Shown: positions 8,447 to 18,163 of the stretch, in pieces
Numbering within the stretch: the first letter of the stretch is position 1
Layout of the letters: every line of letters begins with the position of its first letter
Origin: Elizabethkingia miricola
GTDB lineage: Bacteria; Bacteroidota; Bacteroidia; Flavobacteriales; Weeksellaceae
Assembly: GCF_001675285.1 (NCBI RefSeq)
Contig: NZ_LSGQ01000028.1
Coordinates: 62,001-126,000 of the forward strand
DNA: 64,000 bases
Reading direction: 5' to 3'
The notes under the pieces: generated by a model
Told to the model about the DNA's origin: nothing
Seen by the model: the letters and a program-made list of their open reading frames with translations, nothing else
Database searches by the model: none
Position numbers and translations under genes: made by a program

Positions 8447-9870
8447 TAATTAACCATTTTATTTGCTTTCTTTAAAGCAGATTTTAGAGCATTTAATTTG
8501 TTTTTCACTTCCTGCACTTCACTTTGAGTATCGGATTTTGCAACAACTCCGGCTCCGGCCTGGTAATAAAGTGTATTGTTCTTACTAAGTAATGTCCGGA
8601 TCATAATAGCCTGATTACAGCTTCCGTCGAATCCTACAAATCCGATACAGCCACCATAGTAACCTCTGGAAGTTTTTTCATATTTATCAATAAGTTCCAT
8701 CGCCATATATTTTGGAGCACCACTTAGTGTTCCTTGTGGGAATGTTGTAGCAATCATTTCAAAAGGATTTGTTCCTACAGCAACGTCTGCAGTAACTTCG
8801 CTTACCATATGAATAACATGAGAGAAGAAGTGGATTTCTTTTAATTTGGATACTGTTGTGTTTTTACCCATTATGCTAAGGTCATTTCTTGCAAGGTCTA
8901 CAAGCATTGTATGCTCAGCATTTTCTTTTGGATCTTTTCTTAGTGCTTCAGCTGAAGCCAGATCAGTTTCTACATTTCCGGTACGCTTAAATGTTCCGGC
9001 GATTGGATGGATGATTGCTTTCTGATCTTTTATAATCAACTGGCTTTCCGGACTGGAACCAAAGATTTTGTAACTTCCGTAATCGAAATAAAACAGGTAA
9101 GGGGATGGGTTGATATTTCGCAACGCTCTGTAGACATTGAATTCATCTCCTGAAAACTGTTGCTCGAATCTGCGGCTGAGTACCATCTGGAAAGTATCGC
9201 CTCTCATCGCATGCTTTTTAGCCATTTCTACTAATTCAGCCATTTCTTCATCAGTAAGGTTGGACTTCTCCTCATCTTTTGTTTCAAAAGGAAATACAGG
9301 CGCATTTTTTTGATTGATAAAGGTTTCCAGAGTAGAGAAATCAGATTCCAGACCTTTGATTTTATTCTCGAAAATTGTCATTTCATCATTGAAATGATTG
9401 ATGGCGATTACGTATTGATATAACCTGTAACGCATTAGCGGAATATCGGTTTCCGGAGAAGCTGGCTTGAATTTGACAGTATCGAAGAATTGAACAGCAT
9501 CGTAGCTGGTGTATCCATATAATCCCTGTGCCAGATTTGCCAATGGATGCTCAGATTTTTCCGGAATAAAACAATTAGAAAATTCCTGTAAAACCTGTGT
9601 GAGTTTTTCACTTCCTAACTCGTATTTTTCGGGTGCCTGATTAGGGAATTTAACTTCTATTTCTGTAAGGCTTTTAACCTCAATACCGGAAATTGCATTT
9701 ATACAGATAAAAGAGTAGTTGTTATTTGTATTTTGGTTTCCGGCACTCTCTAACAGAATCGTATCGCGGTAACGGTCGCGAAGACGAAGATAGATTCCTA
9801 TAGGCGTATACAGGTCGCTCAGATAATTTTTATGTTTGGTTGTAATGTTAATGTTTTGGTTAAAATTCAT
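8443..9870 (-). CDS. trpE: Anthranilate synthase component I
   Basis: A 475-residue TrpE that converts chorismate and ammonia (from TrpG) to anthranilate. The N-terminal LLES motif (39-42) is the classic tryptophan feedback-inhibition site. The catalytic chorismate-binding domain shows QMVLSRRFE, HPIAGTFKRTG, DLARNDL, FPQGTLSGAPK and GGCIGFVGFDG in the expected order. Both enzyme inhibition and attenuation therefore appear to control flux. It is the first structural gene, 23 bp after the leader hairpin T-tract. Confidence 0.97.
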   Translation of the reverse strand: MNFNQNINITTKHKNYLSDLYTPIGIYLRLRDRYRDTILLESAGNQNTNNNYSFICINAISGIEVKSLTEIEVKFPNQAPEKYELGSEKLTQVLQEFSNCFIPEKSEHPLANLAQGLYGYTSYDAVQFFDTVKFKPASPETDIPLMRYRLYQYVIAINHFNDEMTIFENKIKGLESDFSTLETFINQKNAPVFPFETKDEEKSNLTDEEMAELVEMAKKHAMRGDTFQMVLSRRFEQQFSGDEFNVYRALRNINPSPYLFYFDYGSYKIFGSSPESQLIIKDQKAIIHPIAGTFKRTGNVETDLASAEALRKDPKENAEHTMLVDLARNDLSIMGKNTTVSKLKEIHFFSHVIHMVSEVTADVAVGTNPFEMIATTFPQGTLSGAPKYMAMELIDKYEKTSRGYYGGCIGFVGFDGSCNQAIMIRTLLSKNNTLYYQAGAGVVAKSDTQSEVQEVKNKLNALKSALKKANKMVNY

Positions 9871-9892
9871 GGTTTAATATTGTAAGTATGGT

Positions 9893-9928
9893 TAAAAAAA
9901 AGACTTCGACACAATATGCCGAAGTCTT
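9893..9928 (-). terminator. trp attenuator hairpin
   Basis: On the minus strand a perfect 9-bp stem, AAGACTTCG / CGAAGTCTT, with an 11-nt loop is followed by eight Ts. It lies between the leader peptide stop and the trpE start. Such a strong terminator in front of the first biosynthetic gene, just after a Trp-rich peptide, is the layout of a transcription attenuator. I could not find a convincing competing antiterminator by eye. Confidence 0.85.
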
Positions 9929-9953
9929 AAACTCTTTTCTAATATTATTTATC

Positions 9954-10040
9954 CTAATTATAATACATAGAGGAAGCGTCCAGATCCGACATAGATTTGG
10001 AAAGCCACCACCAGTTAGTATTATTAGTATTAAATTTCAT
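9954..10040 (-). CDS. trpL: trp operon leader peptide with three consecutive Trp codons
   Basis: A 28-codon reading frame starts ATG AAA TTT AAT and reads three adjacent TGG codons at positions 10-12 (TNWWWLSKS), ending with TAG 25 nt before the attenuator stem. Tryptophan is normally the rarest residue, so a WWW run in a tiny frame directly upstream of a terminator and trpE is strong evidence for a ribosome-sensing leader peptide. The ribosome would stall at the Trp codons when charged tRNA-Trp is scarce and allow read-through into trpE. It has no recognisable Shine-Dalgarno, as is common in the phylum. Confidence 0.88.
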   Translation of the reverse strand: MKFNTNNTNWWWLSKSMSDLDASSMYYN

Positions 10041-10084
10041 ATGTATTATAAATCTGCTTTGGAGCAGTTAATATTTTATCGGAG

Positions 10085-10092
10085 CAAATGTA
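10085..10092 (-). promoter_or_regulatory. Candidate trp promoter -7 element
   Basis: TACATTTG on the minus strand matches the Bacteroidota -7 consensus TAnnTTTG and lies 45 bp upstream of the leader peptide ATG. No clear -33 TTG was seen at the usual distance. Confidence 0.55.
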
Positions 10093-10123
10093 AATATTTT
10101 TTTGATATAAAAAATACTTTCTG

Positions 10124-10534
10124 CTATTTTTTTGAATAAAAATTTTTATAAAACTCCCAATTCTCATCTGTATCATGTATGATATCCAGCTCTGTTTCTA
10201 CATTAGCAGCCATATTAATGGCAACAATTGCACTGTGTACATCGGAAGTGTATACATACCATACTCTTCTGTTTTTACCGGTAAAGGATAGGGCTAAAAT
10301 AGCTTTGCCATCCTTCGCAAATTCCTTTTCAAATTTATGCTCAAGATTATCCAGTTTACCGAGCATAGTTTCGTCCGGTAGATTTGTTCTATCATTTCCT
10401 CTGAAACGGTAAGCAATCTCTAAACGCTGAGAATATTTTCCGGAAGCAATGTGTTCATCAATGTTTTCTTTACCACGAAGGAATACAACATTTCCTTCTT
10501 CATCGTGAAACCTGTAGTTAAACCAACTGCTCAT
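10124..10534 (-). CDS. Uncharacterised cytoplasmic protein, DUF695-like
   Basis: A 136-residue soluble protein without a signal peptide. It contains an RLEIAYRFRGNDRTNLPDE segment, a helix rich in Lys/Glu and an ALSFTGKNRRVWYVYTSD strand pair that recall DUF695 proteins. The assignment rests on overall resemblance and is moderate. It overlaps the 3' end of the upstream permease gene by 17 bp, so the two are probably co-transcribed. It ends about 30 bp before the trp promoter element. Confidence 0.55.
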   Translation of the reverse strand: MSSWFNYRFHDEEGNVVFLRGKENIDEHIASGKYSQRLEIAYRFRGNDRTNLPDETMLGKLDNLEHKFEKEFAKDGKAILALSFTGKNRRVWYVYTSDVHSAIVAINMAANVETELDIIHDTDENWEFYKNFYSKK

Positions 10535-12197
10535 ATTTTTTATTCAGTTTACTATTTTTATATCCGTAAGTAAAGTAGATTACCAATCCTATTGCTAGCC
10601 AGATCAGGAACATTGTCCAGTTGGACAAGCCAAGTTCTGTCATTAGATACAGATTGAATAAAATACCAAGTATAGGGATTAATGAAAATTTGTATTTAAG
10701 AGCAGCTATAGCAAGACCTGCCCATACCGCTATGAAAATAACAAGCAAGGGCTTCTCTGCAATAGACTCTTTAATCTGGGCAATGCCAAACTTATTATAT
10801 ACAATGATACCTGTTGCTATCAATAAGATTCCTATCAGATATTTACCATTAATGTATGGGATCTTGAATTTAGCAGTTTTGCTGTATCCTTTGTAATCCA
10901 GATATAGGATTCCGGAACATACCATAATAAAGGCAAAGAATGTACCTACACTGGTTAAGTCTACCACAAACTGCATATCCAGGAACATAGCCGGAAGCCC
11001 AACCAAAATACCGGTGATAATAGTAGAGTAGCTAGGTGTTTTGTATTTAGGGTGAATTTTTCCGAATTTCTTTCCTAGAAGACCATCACGGCTCATTGTC
11101 ATCCAGATTCTTGGCTGTCCGATCTGATATACAAGAAGAGCACTGGTAATTGCGATAACAGCACTTACAGAGATTACGCCTGCAATAAAATTCATTCCTA
11201 CTTTCCCAAAAACAAAGGCTAAAGGATCATCTACACGCAATTCTTTATAGTTCACCATTCCTGTAAGAACAAGAGATATAATGATATATAAAACAGTACA
11301 AACTACCAGTGAATAGATCATTGCTCTTGGCATATCGCGTTGTGGATTTTTACATTCTTCGGCAGTGGTGGATATTGAGTCGAAACCAATAAAAGCAAAG
11401 AAAACTGCTGCTACACCTTTTAGAATTCCGCCCACACCATTTGGAGCAAAAGGAGACCAGTTTTCTGGCTTTACAAAGAAAGCACCTGCAACTATAACTA
11501 AGGCAATAATACCTAGTTTTAGGATTACAAGACCATTGCTTACATTTTTGGATTCTTTAATCCCTACAAACACCAATGCAGTAATTAATACAGTAATTAA
11601 ACCTGCAGGCAAATCGAAAAGGATATGTAAATTTCCAATAACAGGAGCTGTTTCATATGTTTTGGCTGCAGCAATAATATTACTTGGCAGGTGTTCTCCG
11701 ACTTTAGCATGTAAAACCTGCTCGTAAGCACGTGATGCAGAACCTGCATCTATTGCCAGCCAATCGGGCCACTTTATACCAAATCCCTGAAGCATAGAAG
11801 TGAAATATTCGGACCAGGAAATAGCGACTACCATGTTCGATACAGCATATTCCAGAATAAGTGCCCAGCCAATAACCCAGGCAAAAATTTCACCCAGAGA
11901 AGCATAAGCATAAGTATAGGCACTTCCACTTACAGGAATCATAGATGAGAATTGTGCATAACACAGCGCTGTAAAAATACAAGCTACAGCAACCATTAGA
12001 AATAGTAAGCTTACTGCAGGACCACCGTCATAAGAAGCCCGGCCTATGGTACTGAATATTCCGGCACCAATAATGGCTGCGATTCCGAAAAATGTTAAGT
12101 CCCTTACGCTAAGGATTCTTTTTAGACCAGATGGATCTTCACCATCTTTTTTCGACGCCAGGTCGATTATATTTTTCCTTCTGAAAAGTTGCTTCAT
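10518..12197 (-). CDS. APC-superfamily amino acid permease (cationic amino acid transporter type)
   Basis: About 559 residues with around 12-14 hydrophobic segments. It resembles YfnA/CAT-type amino acid transporters: GIAAIIGAGIFSTIG in TM1 forms the unwound substrate-binding region, and FFAFIGFDSISTTAEE in TM6 is the family signature. The longer frame to 12224 begins with GTG, so the ATG at 12197 (MKQLFRRKNIIDL) is preferred. Substrate cannot be told. It is followed by an overlapping DUF695-like gene. Confidence 0.88.
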   Translation of the reverse strand: MKQLFRRKNIIDLASKKDGEDPSGLKRILSVRDLTFFGIAAIIGAGIFSTIGRASYDGGPAVSLLFLMVAVACIFTALCYAQFSSMIPVSGSAYTYAYASLGEIFAWVIGWALILEYAVSNMVVAISWSEYFTSMLQGFGIKWPDWLAIDAGSASRAYEQVLHAKVGEHLPSNIIAAAKTYETAPVIGNLHILFDLPAGLITVLITALVFVGIKESKNVSNGLVILKLGIIALVIVAGAFFVKPENWSPFAPNGVGGILKGVAAVFFAFIGFDSISTTAEECKNPQRDMPRAMIYSLVVCTVLYIIISLVLTGMVNYKELRVDDPLAFVFGKVGMNFIAGVISVSAVIAITSALLVYQIGQPRIWMTMSRDGLLGKKFGKIHPKYKTPSYSTIITGILVGLPAMFLDMQFVVDLTSVGTFFAFIMVCSGILYLDYKGYSKTAKFKIPYINGKYLIGILLIATGIIVYNKFGIAQIKESIAEKPLLVIFIAVWAGLAIAALKYKFSLIPILGILFNLYLMTELGLSNWTMFLIWLAIGLVIYFTYGYKNSKLNKKYEQLV

Positions 12198-12358
12198 AAG
12201 TTGGACTTTATAGTTGAGAAGCACAAAAATAAAATAAAATATAATAAAGCTTTAATAAAAATTAACATAATGTTAATTCCCGGAAAGAAAATATCTGGAA
12301 ATCAATGGCAGAGTAGCAGATGCTATTTTAAATAAAGATTAGGTAAAGTAAGACTGAA

Positions 12359-12829
12359 TTAAATGTTTGTAATAAGCTTTCTGATAAGAGATATCTGCCC
12401 CAAATGATAATAACAATGTTCAATCATTCCTTCAATATTTCTAAGGTTAGTACCATACTTTTCATCTATAAAGGCTTCCTGTAATTGTTCATCAGATATT
12501 TCTTCCACTTTGGCAGCAAACATTTCTGCATTTCTCATAAAATCATCTGTAAGCTTCTGCCAGTCTGCTTCATTTTCTACAGGAGGCAGATCAAAACTAT
12601 ACTGATCTTTTATTTCAAGTTTTCCTGTATTAAAAGCCTGCAAAACTCCTGAAAGATAATAATTAAGATGAAAGGTAAGTGCTGCAATGGTATTCAGATT
12701 TCCAATCTTATGGATAGCTTGCTGCCAGGTAATCAGTTGTAATTGTTCTTTACAGTTGGTATTGGCTATCCAATGTCCGTTGAGAAGCACTTCACGTAAT
12801 CGATTGGCAATGCCGGTACTTTGTTTCAT
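12359..12829 (-). CDS. DinB-superfamily protein
   Basis: A 156-residue all-helical protein. Histidines at conserved DinB-fold metal-binding positions are visible: an early NGHW, then AALTFHLNYYLSG and the C-terminal IEHCYYHLGQI. DinB-like proteins are Zn/Ni-binding four-helix bundles, several of which act as thiol transferases or damage-inducible proteins. No specific function can be given. The gene is monocistronic. Confidence 0.72.
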   Translation of the reverse strand: MKQSTGIANRLREVLLNGHWIANTNCKEQLQLITWQQAIHKIGNLNTIAALTFHLNYYLSGVLQAFNTGKLEIKDQYSFDLPPVENEADWQKLTDDFMRNAEMFAAKVEEISDEQLQEAFIDEKYGTNLRNIEGMIEHCYYHLGQISLIRKLITNI

Positions 12830-13044
12830 GATGCTGCATTTTTATTACACTTAATTTTTGATACAGCTAAAATTACAAATTATTCAGACTCAATTTTATA
12901 AAGTTAATTTATGCTTTTTTTAACAACTACGGTTTATGGCAATCACTAAGTTTTTAGTACTTTTACCCGAAATATACCACTACTACAATAAATCTTATTG
13001 GTTTATCGTTGTAGAAAAAGACGTTTAACACCTACTTTTTATTA

Positions 13045-16014
13045 ATGAGTCCTAAAAACATTCTCATTTACGCCGGGCTTTTTGGTGCAGTAACTCCTGC
13101 ATTCGCCCAACAATCGGCCTTCTTTAAGAATAGAGAAGAGTACAGAACATCCTTAGCAGAGAAGCTTTACCAGAATAAAATCTATAAAGCAGCACAATAC
13201 GAATTTGCACGCCAATATTTTTATCAGAATCCGGAGGGAGCCAAGAAAGAGGCATCCCTTTTCTATGATAATATTATAGGCGTAATTCTGAATCAGAATC
13301 ATTCTGAAGAAGGATTGGAAGCTTTTACAAAAAAGTATCCGAAGAGTGCTTATTTTGCATTGGCGAATGGTCCTTTAGCAGATTATTATCTGGCAAAAAA
13401 GGATTTTCCAAAAGCTTTGGAAAGCCTGAAGAAAGTAAATCAGTATAACCTGAGCAAAGAGGAAAATACACAGTATATCCTGAAACTGGGTTATGCCAAA
13501 TTTATGACAGGTGATACTAAGGGAGCTATCGAAGCATTGGATGAAGCTTATGCCAATGCTAATGATGATGGTAAAAAGGATGTAGCCTATATGCTTGGGC
13601 ATTTACAATATGCTGAAGGCAATACTGAAAAAGCATTCCAGTATTTCGATACTATAAAGGATAATCCGAAGTATGCACAAACCATCCGGCCTTACTATGT
13701 ACAGTTATATTTCAATCAAAAGAATTATGACAAAGCTATAGAAGAAGGGAAATCATTACTGAATGAGAATATTTCCAAAGACTATACTGCAGAAGTAAAT
13801 AAGATTATTGGAGAGTCTTACTTTATGAAAAAGGATTATGCTGCTGCATATCCTTATCTGAAAACTTACCTGAACAGCAAAAGTGTTCCTTCGGAAAGTG
13901 ATCTTTACGAAATGGGATTCGTAGCGGCACAGATGAAGCGTTATGATGAAGCGGTTAGTTATTACAATCAGCTAATCAGTTCTCAGTCTGCTTTGGCACA
14001 AAATGCATATTACCAGCTAGGAAATGCATATTTGGAAGTAGGAAAGAAACGTGAGGCGTTATCAGCATTCCGCTCGGCTTCACAAATGAACTATGATTCC
14101 AGAGTTCAACAATTGGCTTACGAGCAATATGCTAAACTGGGTTATGATATCGGTAACCCGTTTGAATCCAATTCTCAGGTTATTCAGAATTATTTAGCTA
14201 AATATCCGAATGCAGGAAATTCTCAGGAGATGAAAGGTCTTTTGGTAAAGTCTTACCTGTATTCCGGCAACTATAAAGAGACACTTTCTGCGATTAAAAA
14301 GTTGGGAAGCCAGTCTGCAGAAACTGCTAAAATTGAGCAGGAAGCAGCTTTCTTATTAGGTACTGAAGAATTTAATAAAGGAAACTTTACTGAAGCTGAA
14401 ACGCTTTTTGAATATTCACTGAAGTACAACTACAACAAAGACTTCAATGCCCGTGCACAATACTGGATGGGGCAGAGTCAATACCAAATGGGGGATTATG
14501 GTTCGGCAACAGAAACTTTGCAGAAGCTATATAACTCTGGTGTAAACTTCGAAGAAAAGCAACAATTGCCATATGATTTGGCATATGCATACTTTAAGAA
14601 CAAAAAATTTGAGGATGCTCAGAAATACTTTAAGTTGTATCTGCAAAATCCTAAAGCTGAGTTTAAAAACGATGCCGAGCTTCGTTTAGCCGATACACAT
14701 TACGCAAACAACGAGCTGAATGATGCTATTGCTATTTATGATCAAAATGCAGATGGCACAGATTATACCCAATTCCAAAAGGCAATGTCTTTAGGATTTA
14801 AAGGGGACTCTGAAGCTAAAATTACTGCTCTGAAGAAACTTATTTCCACTTATAAGAACAGTGAATATACAGACGATGCTCAATATGAAATCGGTGTAGC
14901 TTATGCATCTGACGAAAGGTATGCTGAGGCGAATGACTACTTTAATCAGGTAATCAAGACTTCTCCGGATAAAGATCTTGTTGCAAATGCTTCCATCTAC
15001 AGAGCGCAGAACTATGCAGATCTGGGACAGGCAGACAAAGCTATTGCTGAATTTAAAAGTTTAGGAAATACTTACAAAGGGACAGCTTATGCTGACAAAG
15101 TAGTAGCTGCAGCTAAGACCGTATATCTTAAAAACGGAGATACAGCAGGCTACCAAAGTTTTGCTTCATCTCTGGGTGTTAAAATAAGCAGTGGTGAGCT
15201 GGATGAGATTAACCTTTCTACAGCACAGAAACTTTATGCTAATAAAGATTACAAAGGAGCTATTACTTATTATGAAAAATACCTGACTCAGCGTCCGACA
15301 GGTGAGAAGCTGTATCAGGCACAATACGAACTAGGAGAAAGCTATTACCAGACTAAGAATAATACAAAAGCTGTTGTTGTTCTTAATGAGGTTGCAAATA
15401 CTCAAAACGAATATCAGGAAGATGCACAGGTAAGATTAGCTCAGTTGTACATTGCACAAAACAATCCTGCCGAAGCTAAGAAGTATCTTCAAAATCTTGT
15501 GAATTCATCCAATGCCGGCATCAAGAACTATGCTGTTACAGAAATGATGAAGATTGCTGTAGATGCAGAAGACTTTAGCCAGGCAGAAAAATATGCAGAT
15601 CAGGTTTTAGCCAATACTAAAAATTCTCCTTCAGTAAAAGAGCAGGCTCAGATTATCAAAGCCAGAAGTTCTATGAAGCGTGGTAATGATTCTGAAGCTA
15701 GAAAAGCTTATACTGCTCTTGAAAAATCTGCTAACCCGGAGGTTGCTGCAGAAGCGCTATATGCAAAAGCTTATTATCAGAACAAAGGAAAAGCGTTTAA
15801 GTCTTCTAACGAGACGATCTTTAAGCTTTCCAATAATTATGCTTCTGAAGAGTACTGGGGAGCTAAATCTTTGGTATTAATGGCTAAGAATTATTTGGCA
15901 CTAGGAGATAAATACCAGGCATCTTATACAGTAGATCAGATTATTGCTAATTATAAAGATTTCCCGGATGTAGTAACAGAAGCTAAACAGGTGAAATCTC
16001 AAATCAAAAAGTAA
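13045..16014 (+). CDS. Large secreted tetratricopeptide-repeat protein
   Basis: A 989-residue protein starting with a Sec signal peptide (MSPKNILIYAGLFGAVTPAFAQQ) and made almost entirely of TPR/YbgF-like helical repeats. Repeated patterns are A..Y.LG.AYL..G....A and KYP.S..A..A. The repeats are probably periplasmic and serve as a protein-binding scaffold, perhaps on the inner face of the outer membrane. It is followed 55 bp later by an outer-membrane beta-barrel gene, and this pairing suggests a joint envelope function. No enzyme domain is seen. Confidence 0.85.
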   Translation: MSPKNILIYAGLFGAVTPAFAQQSAFFKNREEYRTSLAEKLYQNKIYKAAQYEFARQYFYQNPEGAKKEASLFYDNIIGVILNQNHSEEGLEAFTKKYPKSAYFALANGPLADYYLAKKDFPKALESLKKVNQYNLSKEENTQYILKLGYAKFMTGDTKGAIEALDEAYANANDDGKKDVAYMLGHLQYAEGNTEKAFQYFDTIKDNPKYAQTIRPYYVQLYFNQKNYDKAIEEGKSLLNENISKDYTAEVNKIIGESYFMKKDYAAAYPYLKTYLNSKSVPSESDLYEMGFVAAQMKRYDEAVSYYNQLISSQSALAQNAYYQLGNAYLEVGKKREALSAFRSASQMNYDSRVQQLAYEQYAKLGYDIGNPFESNSQVIQNYLAKYPNAGNSQEMKGLLVKSYLYSGNYKETLSAIKKLGSQSAETAKIEQEAAFLLGTEEFNKGNFTEAETLFEYSLKYNYNKDFNARAQYWMGQSQYQMGDYGSATETLQKLYNSGVNFEEKQQLPYDLAYAYFKNKKFEDAQKYFKLYLQNPKAEFKNDAELRLADTHYANNELNDAIAIYDQNADGTDYTQFQKAMSLGFKGDSEAKITALKKLISTYKNSEYTDDAQYEIGVAYASDERYAEANDYFNQVIKTSPDKDLVANASIYRAQNYADLGQADKAIAEFKSLGNTYKGTAYADKVVAAAKTVYLKNGDTAGYQSFASSLGVKISSGELDEINLSTAQKLYANKDYKGAITYYEKYLTQRPTGEKLYQAQYELGESYYQTKNNTKAVVVLNEVANTQNEYQEDAQVRLAQLYIAQNNPAEAKKYLQNLVNSSNAGIKNYAVTEMMKIAVDAEDFSQAEKYADQVLANTKNSPSVKEQAQIIKARSSMKRGNDSEARKAYTALEKSANPEVAAEALYAKAYYQNKGKAFKSSNETIFKLSNNYASEEYWGAKSLVLMAKNYLALGDKYQASYTVDQIIANYKDFPDVVTEAKQVKSQIKK

Positions 16015-16069
16015 GTTTTTAAATTAATGCAGCGATGATCCGCTAAATGCGGAAAATAAAAATATACGA

Positions 16070-17845
16070 ATGAAAAAACATATTCAATATATAGCAGTTA
16101 TCGGTGTTTTAGGAGTAGCAGGAGTACAAACTGCCCATGCACAGATTAAAGAAGAAAAACTGGTTCTTAATCGTAAGCGTGAGCCTGAAGTAAAGAAAAT
16201 TGAGAAAAAGAAAACTTCTGTTCCTACAGAAAAAAACTTCCCGCCAAAAGGGAAGGACTCTCTGAAATATCAGGTAACTAATATTCCTTTGATTTCAGAT
16301 TTCAAAACTTCTACTATTAAAGGTGAAGATATCTCTCCTAAATTCAATACAGGCTATAACCGTAACTATTTCCAATTGGGATATGGTAACTATGGTAAAT
16401 TTCTTGTAGACGGAAATGTTTCCGGAGAAATACAGCCTAATCTGGAGGTTGGTGCAGATGTACATCATATATCTACAAGCGGATTAAAAAAGTACTATAA
16501 CTGGGATTCTAAACAACAGAATACTGAAGCAAACGTATTCTTAAATTCATACGGTGAAGTAGGAAAGTTGAATGTAGATGCAGGTATCGAACTAAACAAC
16601 TACAACTACTACGGAAATTACCAGGATGTTATTCAACCAACTAACAATGCAGACCTTAAGCAAAGCTATACCAAATTTGGTGTTAATGCTTATTATGATT
16701 TTTATGCTAATAATTATCTGAATGATATCCGTGTAAAAACGGCATTTACCAAAGATCACTTTAATGCTAAAGAGAATTTCTATGATGCATTGGTGAATTT
16801 TGCAAAACACGATCTTACCATCAGTTCATCTGACGGTATTAACATGAATGCCGATTTAGGCGTCGGGATACAAGGTGTAAATACACAGTTTGATATTCTG
16901 AATAAAAATGAGTCAACTCATTTTGTGGCAAACTTTACACCTGAAGTTACTTTCTTTAAAGGGAATCACTATTTGAAAATCGGATCGCGTTTTACATCGC
17001 TTACATCCAAATATCAGACTGCAACAACGGATAGAACCAGAAATAATAAATTTTATTGGTTCCCGACTGCTGAGATCTTAATTGCACCAAAAGATGAAGT
17101 TAAGTTTTATGCTGGGGTAGATGGTGGTATTAAACTAAATACTTATACAGATTTGCTACATGACAATCCATTCCTGGTATCAGATCTTCAGCTTCGTCCG
17201 ACAGAGACCAAATACCATATTTATTTCGGTATTAAGGGTGATATCGAGCAGAACTTTAAATATGACATTAACGCAGGTTACAGCAAGCTGAATGATATGT
17301 TATTCTACAAATCGAATAACTTGTTCTCTACAGATCCTTCCGCCCAAAGAAATGCTTACGATTATCTGAATACTTTTAACACTGTATATGATAACGGAAA
17401 TCTAAGTGAAGTTACCATCAATGCTCAATATTTTCCATTGGAAAACTTAAACTTTACAGGGGAATTAAAATACATGAGTTATTCACTTAAAAACTTTAAC
17501 AATGCATTTTATAAGCCTGTTGTACAAACAACATTAGGGGCGAAGTATTCTATGCTGAACAAAAAGTTAAACCTTGGTTTTAAAGGTATTTTTGTAACTG
17601 ACAGAAAAGCGAATGCTTTCGATGTACAGCCATTAGGTACCAATAACCAGTATGCAACTACTGAAACAAATGACAGAAAGGTATCCGGATATGTAGATCT
17701 TAACCTTTCTGCAGAATACAAATTACATAAGAACATCAGCGTTTTTGTAATGGGGAATAACCTAACCGGAACATCTTATCAGAACTATTTAGGCTACAAA
17801 GTAATGGGAGCTCAGGTACTTGGCGGAATCAAGCTGGAATTTTAA
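16070..17845 (+). CDS. TonB-dependent-receptor-like outer-membrane beta-barrel without plug
   Basis: 591 residues. A signal peptide ends at TAHAQ and is followed by a charged Lys/Glu/Pro-rich stretch (about 25-60). The rest is alternating amphipathic strands ending in an aromatic C-terminus (GGIKLEF), the hallmark of a BAM-assembled barrel. The plug domain and TonB box of a complete TonB-dependent receptor are not apparent. The strands SAEYKLHKNISVFVMGNNLTG resemble the last strands of such receptors. It is probably an operon with the TPR protein upstream. Cargo is unknown. Confidence 0.8.
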   Translation: MKKHIQYIAVIGVLGVAGVQTAHAQIKEEKLVLNRKREPEVKKIEKKKTSVPTEKNFPPKGKDSLKYQVTNIPLISDFKTSTIKGEDISPKFNTGYNRNYFQLGYGNYGKFLVDGNVSGEIQPNLEVGADVHHISTSGLKKYYNWDSKQQNTEANVFLNSYGEVGKLNVDAGIELNNYNYYGNYQDVIQPTNNADLKQSYTKFGVNAYYDFYANNYLNDIRVKTAFTKDHFNAKENFYDALVNFAKHDLTISSSDGINMNADLGVGIQGVNTQFDILNKNESTHFVANFTPEVTFFKGNHYLKIGSRFTSLTSKYQTATTDRTRNNKFYWFPTAEILIAPKDEVKFYAGVDGGIKLNTYTDLLHDNPFLVSDLQLRPTETKYHIYFGIKGDIEQNFKYDINAGYSKLNDMLFYKSNNLFSTDPSAQRNAYDYLNTFNTVYDNGNLSEVTINAQYFPLENLNFTGELKYMSYSLKNFNNAFYKPVVQTTLGAKYSMLNKKLNLGFKGIFVTDRKANAFDVQPLGTNNQYATTETNDRKVSGYVDLNLSAEYKLHKNISVFVMGNNLTGTSYQNYLGYKVMGAQVLGGIKLEF

Positions 17846-17901
17846 GGAAAATAATTGCAAATTCCCGTAATAAGTACTTATTTTGCAATCCGAATAAGGG
17901 A

Positions 17902-17973
17902 GGCCCCATAGTTTAATGGATAGAATTAAAGATTCCGGTTCTTTAGGTTGAGGTTCGATTCCTCATGGGGCTA
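17902..17973 (+). tRNA. tRNA-Arg(CCG)
   Basis: A cloverleaf can be drawn by hand. The acceptor stem GGCCCCA pairs with TGGGGCT (terminal G-U). The D-arm is GTTT..GAAT. The anticodon stem AAAGA/TCTTT encloses loop TTCCGGT with anticodon CCG, and the T-arm TGAGG/CCTCA encloses TTCGATT. Discriminator base A; CCA is not encoded. It reads the CGG arginine codon. Confidence 0.93.
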
Positions 17974-17977
17974 CAAG

Positions 17978-18002
17978 CCGCCCGATAAACAGGGCGGTTT
18001 TT
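17978..18002 (+). terminator. Terminator after tRNA-Arg
   Basis: CCGCCC gataaaca GGGCGG stem-loop followed by five Ts, 5 nt after the tRNA. Confidence 0.85.
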
Positions 18003-18008
18003 CATTTT

Positions 18009-18032
18009 TACCCCCGAAAGTACCCCCGAAAA
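18009..18032. repeat. Tandem 12-bp repeat TACCCCCGAAAR downstream of tRNA-Arg
   Basis: Two copies, TACCCCCGAAAG and TACCCCCGAAAA, lie side by side just beyond the tRNA terminator. No integrase gene is present. The position beside a tRNA 3' end could mark an old integration boundary, but this is speculative. Confidence 0.4.
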
Positions 18033-18163
18033 TATTATTTACAATCTATTTTTAAATAAAAAAGGCCCCGATTTCTCAGAACCAACCAAATCACATTCCT
18101 AGACAAGAATCTTCTGGGAATTTATAATACTATTCAAAAGTATATAGAAACATTTTTGAAATT

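Noticed and set aside
9888-10139. 83-codon plus-strand frame over the trp leader
   Set aside because: It reads through the attenuator hairpin and is antisense to the trp leader. No family resemblance.
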